Origin: Kiritimatiellia bacterium
GTDB taxonomy: Bacteria > Verrucomicrobiota > Kiritimatiellia > UBA8416 > JADHWI01
NCBI GenBank assembly: GCA_016783565.1
Contig: JADHWI010000011.1
Coordinates: forward strand, 1 to 54,013
Direction: 5' to 3'
DNA length: 54,013 bases
Shown: piece after piece, positions 19,743 to 28,779 of the stretch
Position numbering within the stretch: the stretch's first letter is position 1
Layout: every line of letters starts with the position of its first letter
The notes under the pieces: model-generated
The model's input: only the letters and a program-made list of their open reading frames with translations
The model's database searches: none
What the model was told of the DNA's origin: nothing
Made by a program: the position numbers and the translations under genes

Positions 19743-20999
19743 TTAATGTTTGAAGCTGCGCTGGCCGGTGAAGACCATTGCGGCTTTTGCTTCGTTGCAG
19801 GCTTGGATAACTTCGAAATCGCGCATGGAACCACCGGGCTGGACCACTGCGGTGACCCCTTCACGTAAACCCACTTCGACGCCATCGCGGAACGGGAAGA
19901 AGGCGTCCGAGATCATGCAGCTTCCAATCAACCCGCCTTTAAGACGCGCTACTTCGTCATCGATTTCCTTGCGTGCAGCGGCATCCTTCAACGTATTGTA
20001 TGGCTGTTTGTGCTGTTCCCAGGCAAAACGGTCGGCCAGTTTTCGATAGGCTTTGTCGCGTGCGATCTCGGCAACACCCACGCGGTCCTGTTCGCCTGTA
20101 CCAATGCCTACCGTGACACCGTCTTTGACGTAAAGAACAGAGTTGCTCGTCACGCCGGCTTCGACAAGCCAACCAAAGAGCAAGTCTTCGTATTCTTTAT
20201 CGGTGGGTAAACGGTCGATTTTATAGTCTTCCCCCTTGTACGTTGTTTGTGCGGGCATCAGGTCCGCGCGTGACTGTGTGGTAGGGGTGTAGGACCATTG
20301 TGCCACGAGTCCGCCATCAACCAGTGACTTGAAGTCCACAAAGCGGCTGGCCGCATAAGTAGTGAGGCGTGCCATGTTGCCAATGCGCATGACGCGCAGA
20401 TTCTTTTTTGTGGCAAAGATGTCCAGAACACCGTCGGCGAATTCGGGTGCGACCACGACTTCAGCGTAATTCTGGACAATCAAATTTGCGGTTTCCTTGT
20501 CCACTTCCCTGTTCAGGCCAATCGCGCCGCCAAAAGCAGCCAGGCGGTCGGCCATATTGGCCCGGTCGTATGCCTCGGCAAGCGTGTCCGCAACCGCCGC
20601 ACCGCAGGGATTGTTGTGCTTCATGATTACCGCAGCCGGTTTTTCTGTCAGGTAACGCAGGATGTTCGTGGCGTTATCGGCATCGGTAATGTTTGTTTTG
20701 CCTGGATGTTTTCCGGATTGAAGCAATTCGACGTCGGAGGCAAGGTGGCGTCCGGGTTGGATGCTTTCGACCTCGCCGAGAATAAGATTCCCATTGGCCA
20801 GACGATACAGGGCAGCTTCCTGACCGGGATTTTCTCCGTAGCGCAGCCCCTTGCGCACATCGTCAATGAGCCAGCTTGTCTTTTCATAGCATAGTGTCTG
20901 GCGGCTGTCATCGGCTTCGACGAAGCTGATTTCCATACGAGGTGGAAAGTGATCGTCCATGATGGTTTTGTAGGCAGCTTTCAGATCCTGTACGCTCAT
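19743..20999 (-). CDS. purH: Stand-alone AICAR transformylase (PurH C-terminal domain only)
   Basis: The 418-residue protein covers only the formyltransferase half of bifunctional PurH. Motifs are RYGENPGQ, VIMKHNNPCGAA (with the catalytic Lys-His pair), AFGGAIGLN, ISDAFFPFRDG, VVQPGGSMRD and the C-terminal FTGQRSFKH. It transfers a formyl group from 10-formyl-THF to AICAR in the ninth step of purine synthesis. The N-terminal MGS-like IMP cyclohydrolase domain, normally about 190 residues, is absent: the protein begins MSVQDLKAAYKTIMDDHFPP, just before the transformylase fold. The upstream 170 bp contain no cyclohydrolase sequence. A separate cyclohydrolase must exist elsewhere. folD, which makes the cofactor, lies 8 kb away. 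Confidence 0.92.
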   Translation of the reverse strand: MSVQDLKAAYKTIMDDHFPPRMEISFVEADDSRQTLCYEKTSWLIDDVRKGLRYGENPGQEAALYRLANGNLILGEVESIQPGRHLASDVELLQSGKHPGKTNITDADNATNILRYLTEKPAAVIMKHNNPCGAAVADTLAEAYDRANMADRLAAFGGAIGLNREVDKETANLIVQNYAEVVVAPEFADGVLDIFATKKNLRVMRIGNMARLTTYAASRFVDFKSLVDGGLVAQWSYTPTTQSRADLMPAQTTYKGEDYKIDRLPTDKEYEDLLFGWLVEAGVTSNSVLYVKDGVTVGIGTGEQDRVGVAEIARDKAYRKLADRFAWEQHKQPYNTLKDAAARKEIDDEVARLKGGLIGSCMISDAFFPFRDGVEVGLREGVTAVVQPGGSMRDFEVIQACNEAKAAMVFTGQRSFKH

Positions 21000-21172
21000 T
21001 TGCTCTCTCCGGTTGTTACGTATTGTGTCTTGTATGCTTCTTCATCGTTAATCGCGGGAAAGCCTCAAGCCTTCCGGAAGAGATTTCTATATCAAAAGTG
21101 AATTGAAGTTGAAACTTGAATCTGAGCGTATGGTAGTCAAAATGCATCATTCACGGAAAAAACGGTGTTTAT

Positions 21173-21763
21173 ATGCAGAATGAATTGAATAAAGAAAGCT
21201 CAACATTGGTGTTAGCGTCAGCATCACCGCGACGAAGTAAGATCCTCACGGGGCTGGGGGTGCGCTTTGAGGTGGCGGTGCCTGATGTTGAAGAAATCAC
21301 TACGGGTGATCCGCATGAGACGGTGGGTGATAATGCGTTGCGTAAGAATGCATGGGCTCGGGCACATTTTCCCGGGCGATGGGTGTTGACGGCGGACACG
21401 GTTGTGGTTTTTGACAGCCGTTGTGTAGAGAAACCGGTGTCCATGGATCAGGCGTGGGAATTCCTGCGGATGTTGTCAGGGCAAACACATGAGGTGCTCA
21501 CGGGGGTAGCCTTGGCAGATCCGTCGGGGCATGTTCGGAGCGAGATCGTGATGTCAACGGTGACATTTCGAGAGCTGACTGATGCTGATATTGATGCGTA
21601 TTTCGCGGTGATTGATCCTATGGATAAAGCAGGGGCCTATGATGTGGATGAATATGGCCACGTGGTCGTTGCCTCTTTCAAGGGGTCACGTTCCAATATT
21701 ATGGGGTTGTCGTGTGAGACAGTGGAGGCGTGGTTGCGTCCGCATGGGGAGTTGTGGTTGTGA
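21173..21763 (+). CDS. maf: Maf-like nucleoside triphosphate pyrophosphatase
   Basis: The protein has 196 residues. Maf signatures are LASASPRRSKIL at the N-terminus, VLTADTVVVF with the catalytic Asp, KPVSMDQAWEFLRMLSG, GAYDVDEYGHVV and GSRSNIMGL. The family hydrolyses dTTP, UTP and related or modified nucleotides to monophosphates, acting as a house-cleaning enzyme. The stop codon overlaps the GTG start of the dus gene. The 170-bp region upstream is shared with the divergent purH-like gene and contains a perfect 10-bp palindrome CTTCCGGAAG at 21071-21080. Substrate subtype is not certain. Confidence 0.93.
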   Translation: MQNELNKESSTLVLASASPRRSKILTGLGVRFEVAVPDVEEITTGDPHETVGDNALRKNAWARAHFPGRWVLTADTVVVFDSRCVEKPVSMDQAWEFLRMLSGQTHEVLTGVALADPSGHVRSEIVMSTVTFRELTDADIDAYFAVIDPMDKAGAYDVDEYGHVVVASFKGSRSNIMGLSCETVEAWLRPHGELWL

Positions 21764-22791
21764 CGTTGAAACCCATCCAGATTGGTTCTGTTGAGATCAA
21801 GAATCCCGTTATGCTGCCCCCCATGGCCGGTTTAGCGGACTCTGCTTTTCGGACAGTGTGCATGCGATTCGGGTGTGGCTTGACTTTTACGGAGATTACC
21901 AATGCGGCGGCACTGGTCCGAAAATCATGGCGCACATGGTTGCTGTTGGCCACCACGGATGAAGAGCGACCGGCTGTGGCCCACATTTATGGTCGCAATC
22001 CTGAAGAGATGGCCGAAGCGGCGCGTCGGATAGAGGCGATGGGGCGTTTTTCACTAATTGATATCAATTGCGGGTGTCCGGTGCGGAGAATCATGGTGCG
22101 CGGATGTGGTGCAGCTCTGATGGGAGAGCCTGCGCTAATCGGGCGTATCGTGGAAAAGATTTCTGCAGCGGTATCCTTGCCGGTGACCGTGAAAACGCGT
22201 ATCGGCCTGGACCCGGAGCATCACAACATTGACGAGGTAGCCCGTGTGGTAGAGGAATCCGGCGGCAGTGCCATTGCGATTCATGCCCGGTACGCCAGCG
22301 CCGGGCATGGCGGTCCGGCGGATTGGGATGCGCTTGCATCGGTAAAGCGGCAGCGCGGCATTGCGGTCATTGGAAACGGTGGCATTACGGAGCCTGAGGA
22401 TGTGGAGAAGATGTTTGCAAAAACGGGAGTGGACGGGGTGATGATCGGGCGCGCGACATTGGGTCGACCCTGGATTTTTCGCCAGGTGTCCGACCTGGCT
22501 GCGGGTGGGCCCGGCAATTGGTTGCCTTCGGATTCTGAGTTGTTGGATTTGATCCGTGAACATACCACGTTGCTGTTTGAAATGAAGAAGCGTGAGGCAG
22601 CGTTTCGAAAAAAACTCAAGTTTCCTCCTGAAGCCTCGGCGGCGCTTACCATTCGTCCGCACCTGCTTAAGTATTTGAACGGACGGCCCGGTATTGGAGA
22701 GGTCCGCAAGCGCTTGAATGAGCTGAATAGCGTTGAGGCTGTGTGCGCACTGTCGAAGACCGTATTGAGAGGACTTGATTCAGTGTCGTAA
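21760..22791 (+). CDS. tRNA-dihydrouridine synthase
   Basis: The protein has 343 residues from a GTG that overlaps the maf stop (GTGA) and follows GGGGAG at good spacing. It is a flavin-dependent TIM barrel. Motifs are LPPMAGLADSAFR at the N-terminus, FTEITNAAAL, IDINCGCPVRRI with the catalytic Cys, GAALMGEP, VKTRIG, IAIHAR, VIGNGGI and MIGRATLGRPWIF. It reduces uridine to dihydrouridine in tRNA. The order resembles DusB-like enzymes. The active-site loop reads NCGCP instead of the usual NMGCP, a small difference. It is translationally coupled to maf. Confidence 0.94.
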   Translation: MTLKPIQIGSVEIKNPVMLPPMAGLADSAFRTVCMRFGCGLTFTEITNAAALVRKSWRTWLLLATTDEERPAVAHIYGRNPEEMAEAARRIEAMGRFSLIDINCGCPVRRIMVRGCGAALMGEPALIGRIVEKISAAVSLPVTVKTRIGLDPEHHNIDEVARVVEESGGSAIAIHARYASAGHGGPADWDALASVKRQRGIAVIGNGGITEPEDVEKMFAKTGVDGVMIGRATLGRPWIFRQVSDLAAGGPGNWLPSDSELLDLIREHTTLLFEMKKREAAFRKKLKFPPEASAALTIRPHLLKYLNGRPGIGEVRKRLNELNSVEAVCALSKTVLRGLDSVS

Positions 22792-22829
22792 AGTAGGTTA
22801 TGTTGCGGCGTGCTTGAAGAGAGGTGGGT

Positions 22830-23552
22830 ATGATGGAAGAGCATGGGACAGACAGGGTGCAGCACTCGGTGCGCGATCAGGCCGTGGCCATAGAGAAGGC
22901 CAAGCATGAGTTGGAGCAGATGATTGACATGTGCCCTCAGATTATGTTGTTGGTCGATGCAGGCGGCAAGGTCTTGCGGACGAATCGTGCCTTGCTGGAT
23001 ATGCTGGGGAAAACGGGGTATGCCGAGGTGCTCGGTCAGTCGGTGTCGCATCTCTTTGATTGTGGCGATACGAGTCTTTTTGATCAGTTGGTTGCCTGTG
23101 AAGGTGCCATTCGCGAGGTGGAAGTGGAAATTGATCTTCCCCGTCGCGGTAAGCATCCTCTTAAATTTTCACTCATCGGCAGACCTGCATCCGATGTGCA
23201 TGTGCTTCTTATTCAGGATGTGACGGATGTAAAGTCGCACGAAGCCGAACAGAAGCAGGCTAACCGACAGGAAGCGATTCAGGAGCTGGTGGGTGCGTTG
23301 ATGCACAAAATCAATCAGCATCTGACGGTGATCACGGTGCGCGCAAAACTTATGACCATGGCTATTGATAAGGGGGAAGGGCATCCCGAAGAGTTGAAAC
23401 GGGGCCTTGCAGACATTACAGATCTGACGCTGAAGATAGCGGATACGCTGAGTGATGTTGAGCAACCGCGAAAATTCAATACGGTGTCATACATTAACGG
23501 GTTGGATATTCTGGATATTGAGTCGCCGGAGTCTCCTGAGCCAAACGACTGA
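22830..23552 (+). CDS. PAS-domain protein with HisKA-like helices but no kinase ATPase domain
   Basis: The protein has 240 residues from an ATG preceded by AGAGAGG. An N-terminal helix leads into a PAS fold (about residues 25-140: MCPQIMLLVDAGGKVLRTNRA ... VHVLLIQDVTDVKSHEAEQK, quoted in parts). A helical hairpin follows with LMHKINQHLTVITVRAKL, which resembles the H-box of histidine kinases (HEINNPLTVI). There is no HATPase_c domain: the protein ends about 70 residues later. It may be an orphan sensor or phosphoacceptor, or a degenerate kinase relative. It follows dus by 38 bp and converges on the zinc-ribbon gene with 8 bp between stops. Confidence 0.75.
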   Translation: MMEEHGTDRVQHSVRDQAVAIEKAKHELEQMIDMCPQIMLLVDAGGKVLRTNRALLDMLGKTGYAEVLGQSVSHLFDCGDTSLFDQLVACEGAIREVEVEIDLPRRGKHPLKFSLIGRPASDVHVLLIQDVTDVKSHEAEQKQANRQEAIQELVGALMHKINQHLTVITVRAKLMTMAIDKGEGHPEELKRGLADITDLTLKIADTLSDVEQPRKFNTVSYINGLDILDIESPESPEPND

Positions 23553-23560
23553 GAGCGTGT

Positions 23561-23812
23561 CTACCCGAGATCGGTTTCCATTCGCTGTCCGAGCTTTAAA
23601 TGGTAGCCGCACTGAATGCACAGTACCGCATGATCTGATAGTTCGCTACTGCAGTGAGGGCATGTACGTGGTGGCTCTACAATGATTCCGCCGGGTAGCG
23701 GAACGGTGATAGGGTTTTCGCAGGATGGGCAATCTACGGTCTCGCCGGCCATGTCGCCTGGGCATTCCAACACCTGTTCGCAATGAGAGCACTTGAATTC
23801 AATATCTGCCAT
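23561..23812 (-). CDS. Small double zinc-ribbon protein
   Basis: The 83-residue protein has a ribosome binding site GGAGAAT. Two zinc-binding units are visible. The first is CSHCEQVLECPGDMAGETVDCPSC, with CxxC pairs at about residues 8-11 and 28-31. The second has CPHC at about 51-54 and CIQCGYH near 66-69. The first unit, with its polar linker, is common in PVC and proteobacterial proteins as an isolated domain. No catalytic domain is attached. The function is not known; nucleic-acid or protein binding is typical of such ribbons. It lies upstream of nothing obvious, and is tail-to-tail with the PAS gene. Confidence 0.75.
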   Translation of the reverse strand: MADIEFKCSHCEQVLECPGDMAGETVDCPSCENPITVPLPGGIIVEPPRTCPHCSSELSDHAVLCIQCGYHLKLGQRMETDLG

Positions 23813-23864
23813 GATTATTCTCCGGAAAATGATGTGGGAACCTTAAGCCGTGTCGTTGCAAACG

Positions 23865-24809
23865 TCAAGATTCAGCCTGAAAAAATACCTCTCCGTGACG
23901 GTCGATGGATCGCACCAGTCCGTTCCATGTCAAATCTTTGAGGCAGGCGTCCACCACATCGCGCGGGGCACCGAAACTGGCGGTAATCTGCTCCGCAGAG
24001 CAGGGCCTGCGTTTCAGCATGGCCAGCACGGCAGCCGCACTCACGGGTAGCCTTTCGTGTGGTCCTGAGGTGAAGGATACAGCAACGTTAGCAGGCGGGT
24101 TAAATTGCGCGGCCAGTCTGTGGAGTGTTGCTTCATCGACGGCGCGGGTTGTGGGGTCTGCGGTTGGGCGCACGGCGGTGTTCAGGTCCACTCGGTCCGG
24201 GCGGATGCTGCGGGTGATCTCAGCGATGCGGCTGATAGATTCAGGCGAATCGTTGATGCCTGCAACCAGGAACACTTCAATCCATAGTTGGCCGCTGAAC
24301 TCCTCGCGGAAAAGCCGATAAGCGTCGATCATGTCTTGCAGGTGAATGTTGCGCGCCGGTCGGTGGATTTTCTCGAAGGTGGCTTCGTCTCCGGCGCTAA
24401 GGGAAACTTTGACCACGTCGGCCTGTGCGGCGTCGCGTCGTACATCTGCATCGGGGAATAGCGTGCCGTTGGTGAGCAGGGCCGTGGAGATGTCGCTCTG
24501 TGCTTTGATAAATGCCAGAAGTTGCCCGAATTTTGTGTGCAGCGTGGGCTCTCCTGAACCTGCAAGGGTGATGAAGTCTGCCTGACCATCGTGTTCAAAC
24601 CAATGCAGAAGTTCTTTTTGAATCGCGTCGATGGGAACGTATTCGTCGCGAGTCAGGGTGCGAACGGTAGTGGTACCCACTTCGCAGAATATGCAGTTCA
24701 GGGAGCAGGTTTTGAAGGGCAACAGGTCCACGCCAAGAGAGCGTCCCATTCTGCGAGATGGCACGGGGCCGAAGAGGTATTCGTACTCAGTCATACGTGT
24801 TTCATCCAT
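23865..24809 (-). CDS. Radical SAM protein with C-terminal winged-helix-like domain
   Basis: The 314-residue protein starts YEYLFGPVPSRRMGRSLGVD after a short leader; ATG codons at 24809 and 24794 are both possible. The cluster motif is CSLNCIFCE, a CxxxCxxC that binds a 4Fe-4S cluster and SAM. GSGEPTLH, TNGTL and KVSLSAGD follow the radical SAM barrel. The last 75 residues (MLKRRPCSAEQITASFGAPRD...) look like a winged helix. This GPVPSRR-type radical SAM family is widespread, and its substrate is unknown to me. No partner gene is adjacent, and the zinc-ribbon gene follows by 52 bp on the same strand. Confidence 0.88.
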   Translation of the reverse strand: MDETRMTEYEYLFGPVPSRRMGRSLGVDLLPFKTCSLNCIFCEVGTTTVRTLTRDEYVPIDAIQKELLHWFEHDGQADFITLAGSGEPTLHTKFGQLLAFIKAQSDISTALLTNGTLFPDADVRRDAAQADVVKVSLSAGDEATFEKIHRPARNIHLQDMIDAYRLFREEFSGQLWIEVFLVAGINDSPESISRIAEITRSIRPDRVDLNTAVRPTADPTTRAVDEATLHRLAAQFNPPANVAVSFTSGPHERLPVSAAAVLAMLKRRPCSAEQITASFGAPRDVVDACLKDLTWNGLVRSIDRHGEVFFQAES

Positions 24810-24998
24810 TGCTTCTGTTGAGATTCATATTACTCTATTCTCGGTAGCGCGAAAGGAAAAGATTAGGGAATGGTGTATGACTGCCTTTTACTGTTGCCTT
24901 ATCTGAGTGAGGCGTTATAACACTCGGCTTTTTCTGGCTTGGTTAATTATTGATCGCGATTAAGATTAATGACGTGATGTTGAGTGAGAGTGAGTAGC

Positions 24999-27701
24999 AT
25001 GAAGTTAACCCGATTGAAAGCGTTTGTATGCCTGGCTGTGCTTTGGTTGTGCAGTTCTACGGCATTCGCCAGTGCCACGGCAGAGGAGGGGCATGCTCCG
25101 GACATGACGCACCGCATGATGGTGCTGGCTATTCAGCTTGGGCTGATATTGATTGCGGCACGCCTGGGGAACATGTTGTTGCAGAAGTGGCGCATGCCGG
25201 GTGTGGTGGGAGAGTTGCTTGCAGGTGTTCTGATAGGCCCCTATCTCCTCGGGGCGGTTCCTGTTCCCTTCCTCGGGTTTCCTCATGGTCTTTTTTATGT
25301 GAATCCCTTGATTATGGCAGGGGATTTTCCAATTTCTCCCGAATTGTATGGCATCTGTGCTGTGGCCTCGATTGTTTTGCTGTTTATGGTGGGGCTTGAG
25401 ACTGACCTGCGGCTCTTCATGCGTTATTCGCTGGCGGGTACGCTTGTGGGTGTCGGTGGTGTCGCCGTTTCATTTGTGTTCGGGGATTTGACTGCCATTC
25501 TTCTTTTTCGTGTCTTTTTTAAAGAATCCGTTGGCTTTCTTTCTGCACCCTGTTTGCTGCTGGGGATCATTTCCACTGCTACTTCGGTTGGTATTACCGC
25601 AAGACTCTTGAGCGAAAAGCGCAAGCTGGACTCTCCGGAGGGTGTCACAATTCTTGCAGGTGCGGTCATTGATGATGTGTTGGGCATCATTTTGCTGGCG
25701 ATTGGTATGGGTGTCATTACGGCATCGCAGGCATCGGGCGGCATCGACTGGGGGCACATCGCATTGATCGCACTTAAGGCCGTGGGGGTCTGGTTGGCTG
25801 CGACGGTTGCCGGATTATTGGCTGCCCGTAAAATCAGTACGTTGCTTAAGTGGTTCAAGGAGCGATCGGCCATTGCGATTATGGCATTGGGCTTGTCGTT
25901 AATTCTGGCAGGTTTGTTTGAAGAGGCTGGGTTGGCAATGATTGTGGGTGCCTATGTCATGGGGCTGTCTCTTTCGCGTAGTGACATTCGCTTTGTCGTG
26001 GCCGAAAAGGTGCACCCGGTATCTGTTTTCTTTGTTCCTGTCTTTTTTACCGTCATGGGAATGCTTGTGGACGTCCGGTTGCTTATCAAACCCGAAGTAC
26101 TCCTTTTCGGTCTGTTCTATACGCTGGTGGCTGCGGCATCCAAGATCATCGGTTGTGGCGTGCCTGCACTGTTTTGCAACTTCAATATGCGCGGTGCGCT
26201 GCGCATTGGTGCGGGAATGTTGCCCCGCGGGGAAGTGACCCTGATTATTGCCGGTGTGGGTCTTGCCGCAGGTCTTTTGGATCAAAGTGTGTTTGGGGTC
26301 GTGGTCTTTATGACGCTTGCTGCAGCCATGTTTGCTCCGCCGCTGGTGGTCAAGCTGTTCAGCCATCCCGGGAGTGGTCTGCGAACCGAGGGTGAGAGTA
26401 AGGCTGAAGCCGCTTTGACGTTCAGCTTTCCGTCAAAGGATACTGCGGACATGCTGGTGACCAAGCTGTTTCATGTGTTTGAGTCGGAAGGTTTCTTCGT
26501 GCATACGATTGATCGTCGTCGTCGTATCAGTCAGTTGTTGAAGGATGATGTGGTGATTGGTTTTCAGCAAATGGGGACAGACATTGTTTTCGATTGCATG
26601 GATACGGAGACCCCCATGGTCAGCGCCGCGATGTATGAAGTGGTTGGCGAACTGGAACAGACACTCAATGAGCTTCGAAAACCCGTGGATGCGAAGGCCA
26701 TTGTCAGGCGATTGCAGTCCAGTGTGCCGCCATCGCGTGCCGGCATGGCTCGCATGCCGGATTATATATTGCGGGATTTGCTCAACCCTGCGTTAGAGGG
26801 TGATACGAAAGAAGCGATCATTCGCGAGTTGATTGGGATGCTTGATGCGAAGGGACTTATCGCAGATTTTGATGAGGCATTGAGTGCCGTCCTGCAACGT
26901 GAGGCCGGCATGTCCACGGGCATGCAGTATGGCATTGCGGTTCCTCATGGTCGAACAGATGTTGTCAACAATCTGGTTTGTGCAGTTGGGCTGAAGTGTG
27001 GGGGAATGGATTTCGATTCCATTGATGGAGAACCCACACGGATCTTTGTGTTGACGCTTTCGCCGGTCAGTAAGCCGGCACCGCATGTGCAGTTCATGTC
27101 AACTATTAGTCAGATTCTGAATGCGGAGGGGCGTGAAGCTTTGTTGGCGGCAGAATCGGCTGAAGAGATGTATGACACATTGATGCGTCAGCGTGCTCTG
27201 CCTCCATCGCCGACTAAGACGTCTGTTGCTGAAGCGCCTCGCCAGGAATTGCAACCAGGGCTCGCGCGCTACCTGAAACCGGAGCTGGTTTCGGTAGATC
27301 TCCCAGGGGACACCAAGGCAGAGATTATCCGGGAGCTTATAAACCTTGTAGCACGCGAGGGTTTGGTCTCTGATGTCGAGTCGGTTTTTCAGACGATTAT
27401 GAATCGTGAGGCGCAGATGTCCACGGGACTCGAACACGGAATTGCCATTCCTCATGGTCGTACCACGGCTGTGGATCGGTTGATTTGCGCAGTAGGTCTC
27501 AAGAAACAGGGCGTTGCATTTGATGCTATCGACGGGCAACCTTCGCAGATCTTTGTGATGACGTTATCGCCGCCTGATGCGGCGGACCCGCACATCCAGT
27601 TCATGGCTATGGTCAGCCGAATTCTTGATGAAGAAGGACGCGCACGCGTGTTGGCTGCCACGGATCGGGATGCATTGTTTCATGCGCTGGGTGGTCGCTA
27701 G
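24999..27701 (+). CDS. CPA2-type cation:proton antiporter fused to two PTS EIIA domains
   Basis: The protein has 900 residues. A signal-like first helix (residues about 1-25) precedes an Na+/H+ exchanger module of about 12 helices (residues 40-450) with AIQLGLILIAARLGNMLLQKWRMP, split as AIQLGLILIAARLG and NMLLQKWRMP, GVLIGP, MVGLETDL, GAVIDDVLGI and RGEVTLI. A linker region follows (about 460-590). Two tandem EIIA domains of the fructose/mannitol (EIIA-2) type are then seen: GIAVPHGRTD with His650 and GIAIPHGRTT with His819, each preceded by REA-x-MSTG. The antiporter may be regulated by the phosphorylation state of PTS or PTS-Ntr components. No EI or HPr is in the window. The start was chosen at ATG; the ribosome binding site is weak. 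Confidence 0.9.
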   Translation: MKLTRLKAFVCLAVLWLCSSTAFASATAEEGHAPDMTHRMMVLAIQLGLILIAARLGNMLLQKWRMPGVVGELLAGVLIGPYLLGAVPVPFLGFPHGLFYVNPLIMAGDFPISPELYGICAVASIVLLFMVGLETDLRLFMRYSLAGTLVGVGGVAVSFVFGDLTAILLFRVFFKESVGFLSAPCLLLGIISTATSVGITARLLSEKRKLDSPEGVTILAGAVIDDVLGIILLAIGMGVITASQASGGIDWGHIALIALKAVGVWLAATVAGLLAARKISTLLKWFKERSAIAIMALGLSLILAGLFEEAGLAMIVGAYVMGLSLSRSDIRFVVAEKVHPVSVFFVPVFFTVMGMLVDVRLLIKPEVLLFGLFYTLVAAASKIIGCGVPALFCNFNMRGALRIGAGMLPRGEVTLIIAGVGLAAGLLDQSVFGVVVFMTLAAAMFAPPLVVKLFSHPGSGLRTEGESKAEAALTFSFPSKDTADMLVTKLFHVFESEGFFVHTIDRRRRISQLLKDDVVIGFQQMGTDIVFDCMDTETPMVSAAMYEVVGELEQTLNELRKPVDAKAIVRRLQSSVPPSRAGMARMPDYILRDLLNPALEGDTKEAIIRELIGMLDAKGLIADFDEALSAVLQREAGMSTGMQYGIAVPHGRTDVVNNLVCAVGLKCGGMDFDSIDGEPTRIFVLTLSPVSKPAPHVQFMSTISQILNAEGREALLAAESAEEMYDTLMRQRALPPSPTKTSVAEAPRQELQPGLARYLKPELVSVDLPGDTKAEIIRELINLVAREGLVSDVESVFQTIMNREAQMSTGLEHGIAIPHGRTTAVDRLICAVGLKKQGVAFDAIDGQPSQIFVMTLSPPDAADPHIQFMAMVSRILDEEGRARVLAATDRDALFHALGGR

Positions 27702-27778
27702 CCGACGGGCAATGGCCATGCCTGTTATGAGGCAAACCTGTCGGTCTCAAGCCGTGAGGCTTTGCGTCGATCGCCTGC

Positions 27779-28657
27779 TTATGCGCGATCCTTTGCGGAT
27801 TCCACGGTATTGTAGAGCAGCATCGTGATGGTCATGGGCCCGACGCCGCCGGGTACGGGCGTAATCATAGAGGCTTTTTCTTTAATGCTTTCAAAATCAA
27901 CGTCTCCAACCAGGCGGTAGCCTGATTTGCGTGTTTCATCCTCAACGCGATTGACGCCCACATCGATGACTACCGCCCCTTCTTTTACCATGTCAGCGGT
28001 CACGGTGTTGGGCCAGCCTGCAGCGACAACTAGAATGTCGGCTTGCAATGTATGGTAAGCCATATCGCGCGTGCCGGTATGACAGATGGTGACGGTTGCG
28101 TTTGCATTATCCTTTTTTTGGAGCAGCAGGTTTGCAACGGGTTTGCCGACGATGTTGCTGCGGCCTACGACGACAGCATGTGCGCCCTTGGTCTGGACGC
28201 CGCTTCGGGAGAGCATTTGAAGTATGCCGTGTGGGGTGCAGGGCAGGAACGCTTTTTCGCCTACAACCATTTTGCCTACGTTTACGGGATGGAAACCGTC
28301 TACATCTTTCTTCGGGTCAATGGCCAGTAAAACGGTGGCCTCGTCTATGTGCTTGGGTAGCGGAAGTTGCACGAGAATGCCATCAATCTTGTCGTCCTTG
28401 TTCATGCGCTCGACAAGCTCAAGTAACGCTTCCTGCGTGGTGTCGGAGGGCAGGCGGTTGTCGTCGGAGTAAATGCCAATCTCTTCGCATGCACGCTCTT
28501 TGGCGGTGACGTATGATCGCGAAGCGGGATCATCGCCGACTAGAATAACACCCAGCCCCGGTGTGACGCCCTGCTCACGTAATTGTGAGACTTCCTGGCG
28601 AAGTTCCTCACGCATGTCAGCTGCAATCTGTTTTCCGTCAATAATCTTTGCGCTCAT
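27779..28657 (-). CDS. folD: Bifunctional methylene-THF dehydrogenase/cyclohydrolase
   Basis: The 292-residue protein has the full set of FolD motifs: the catalytic Lys region SYVTAKERACEEIGI, VQLPLPKHIDEA, KDVDGFHPVNVG, VVGRSNIVGKPVANLLL in the NADP-binding domain, and TPVPGGVGPMTITMLL near the C-terminus. It interconverts 5,10-methylene-THF and 10-formyl-THF, supplying the formyl donor of the nearby AICAR transformylase. It is convergent with the antiporter gene (77 bp between), and divergent from lpxI, sharing about 120 bp of upstream DNA. Length is normal. Confidence 0.97.
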   Translation of the reverse strand: MSAKIIDGKQIAADMREELRQEVSQLREQGVTPGLGVILVGDDPASRSYVTAKERACEEIGIYSDDNRLPSDTTQEALLELVERMNKDDKIDGILVQLPLPKHIDEATVLLAIDPKKDVDGFHPVNVGKMVVGEKAFLPCTPHGILQMLSRSGVQTKGAHAVVVGRSNIVGKPVANLLLQKKDNANATVTICHTGTRDMAYHTLQADILVVAAGWPNTVTADMVKEGAVVIDVGVNRVEDETRKSGYRLVGDVDFESIKEKASMITPVPGGVGPMTITMLLYNTVESAKDRA

Positions 28658-28779
28658 GTTCAGTTTGCTTCCTCTGGATGTTGATTCAATTAATAACGTG
28701 CGGGGTATGGTTGCGAAAGTGTATTGAAAAGCAAGGATAAAAGCTTCAACTGAACCCTGAGAGTACGTATATTGACACC

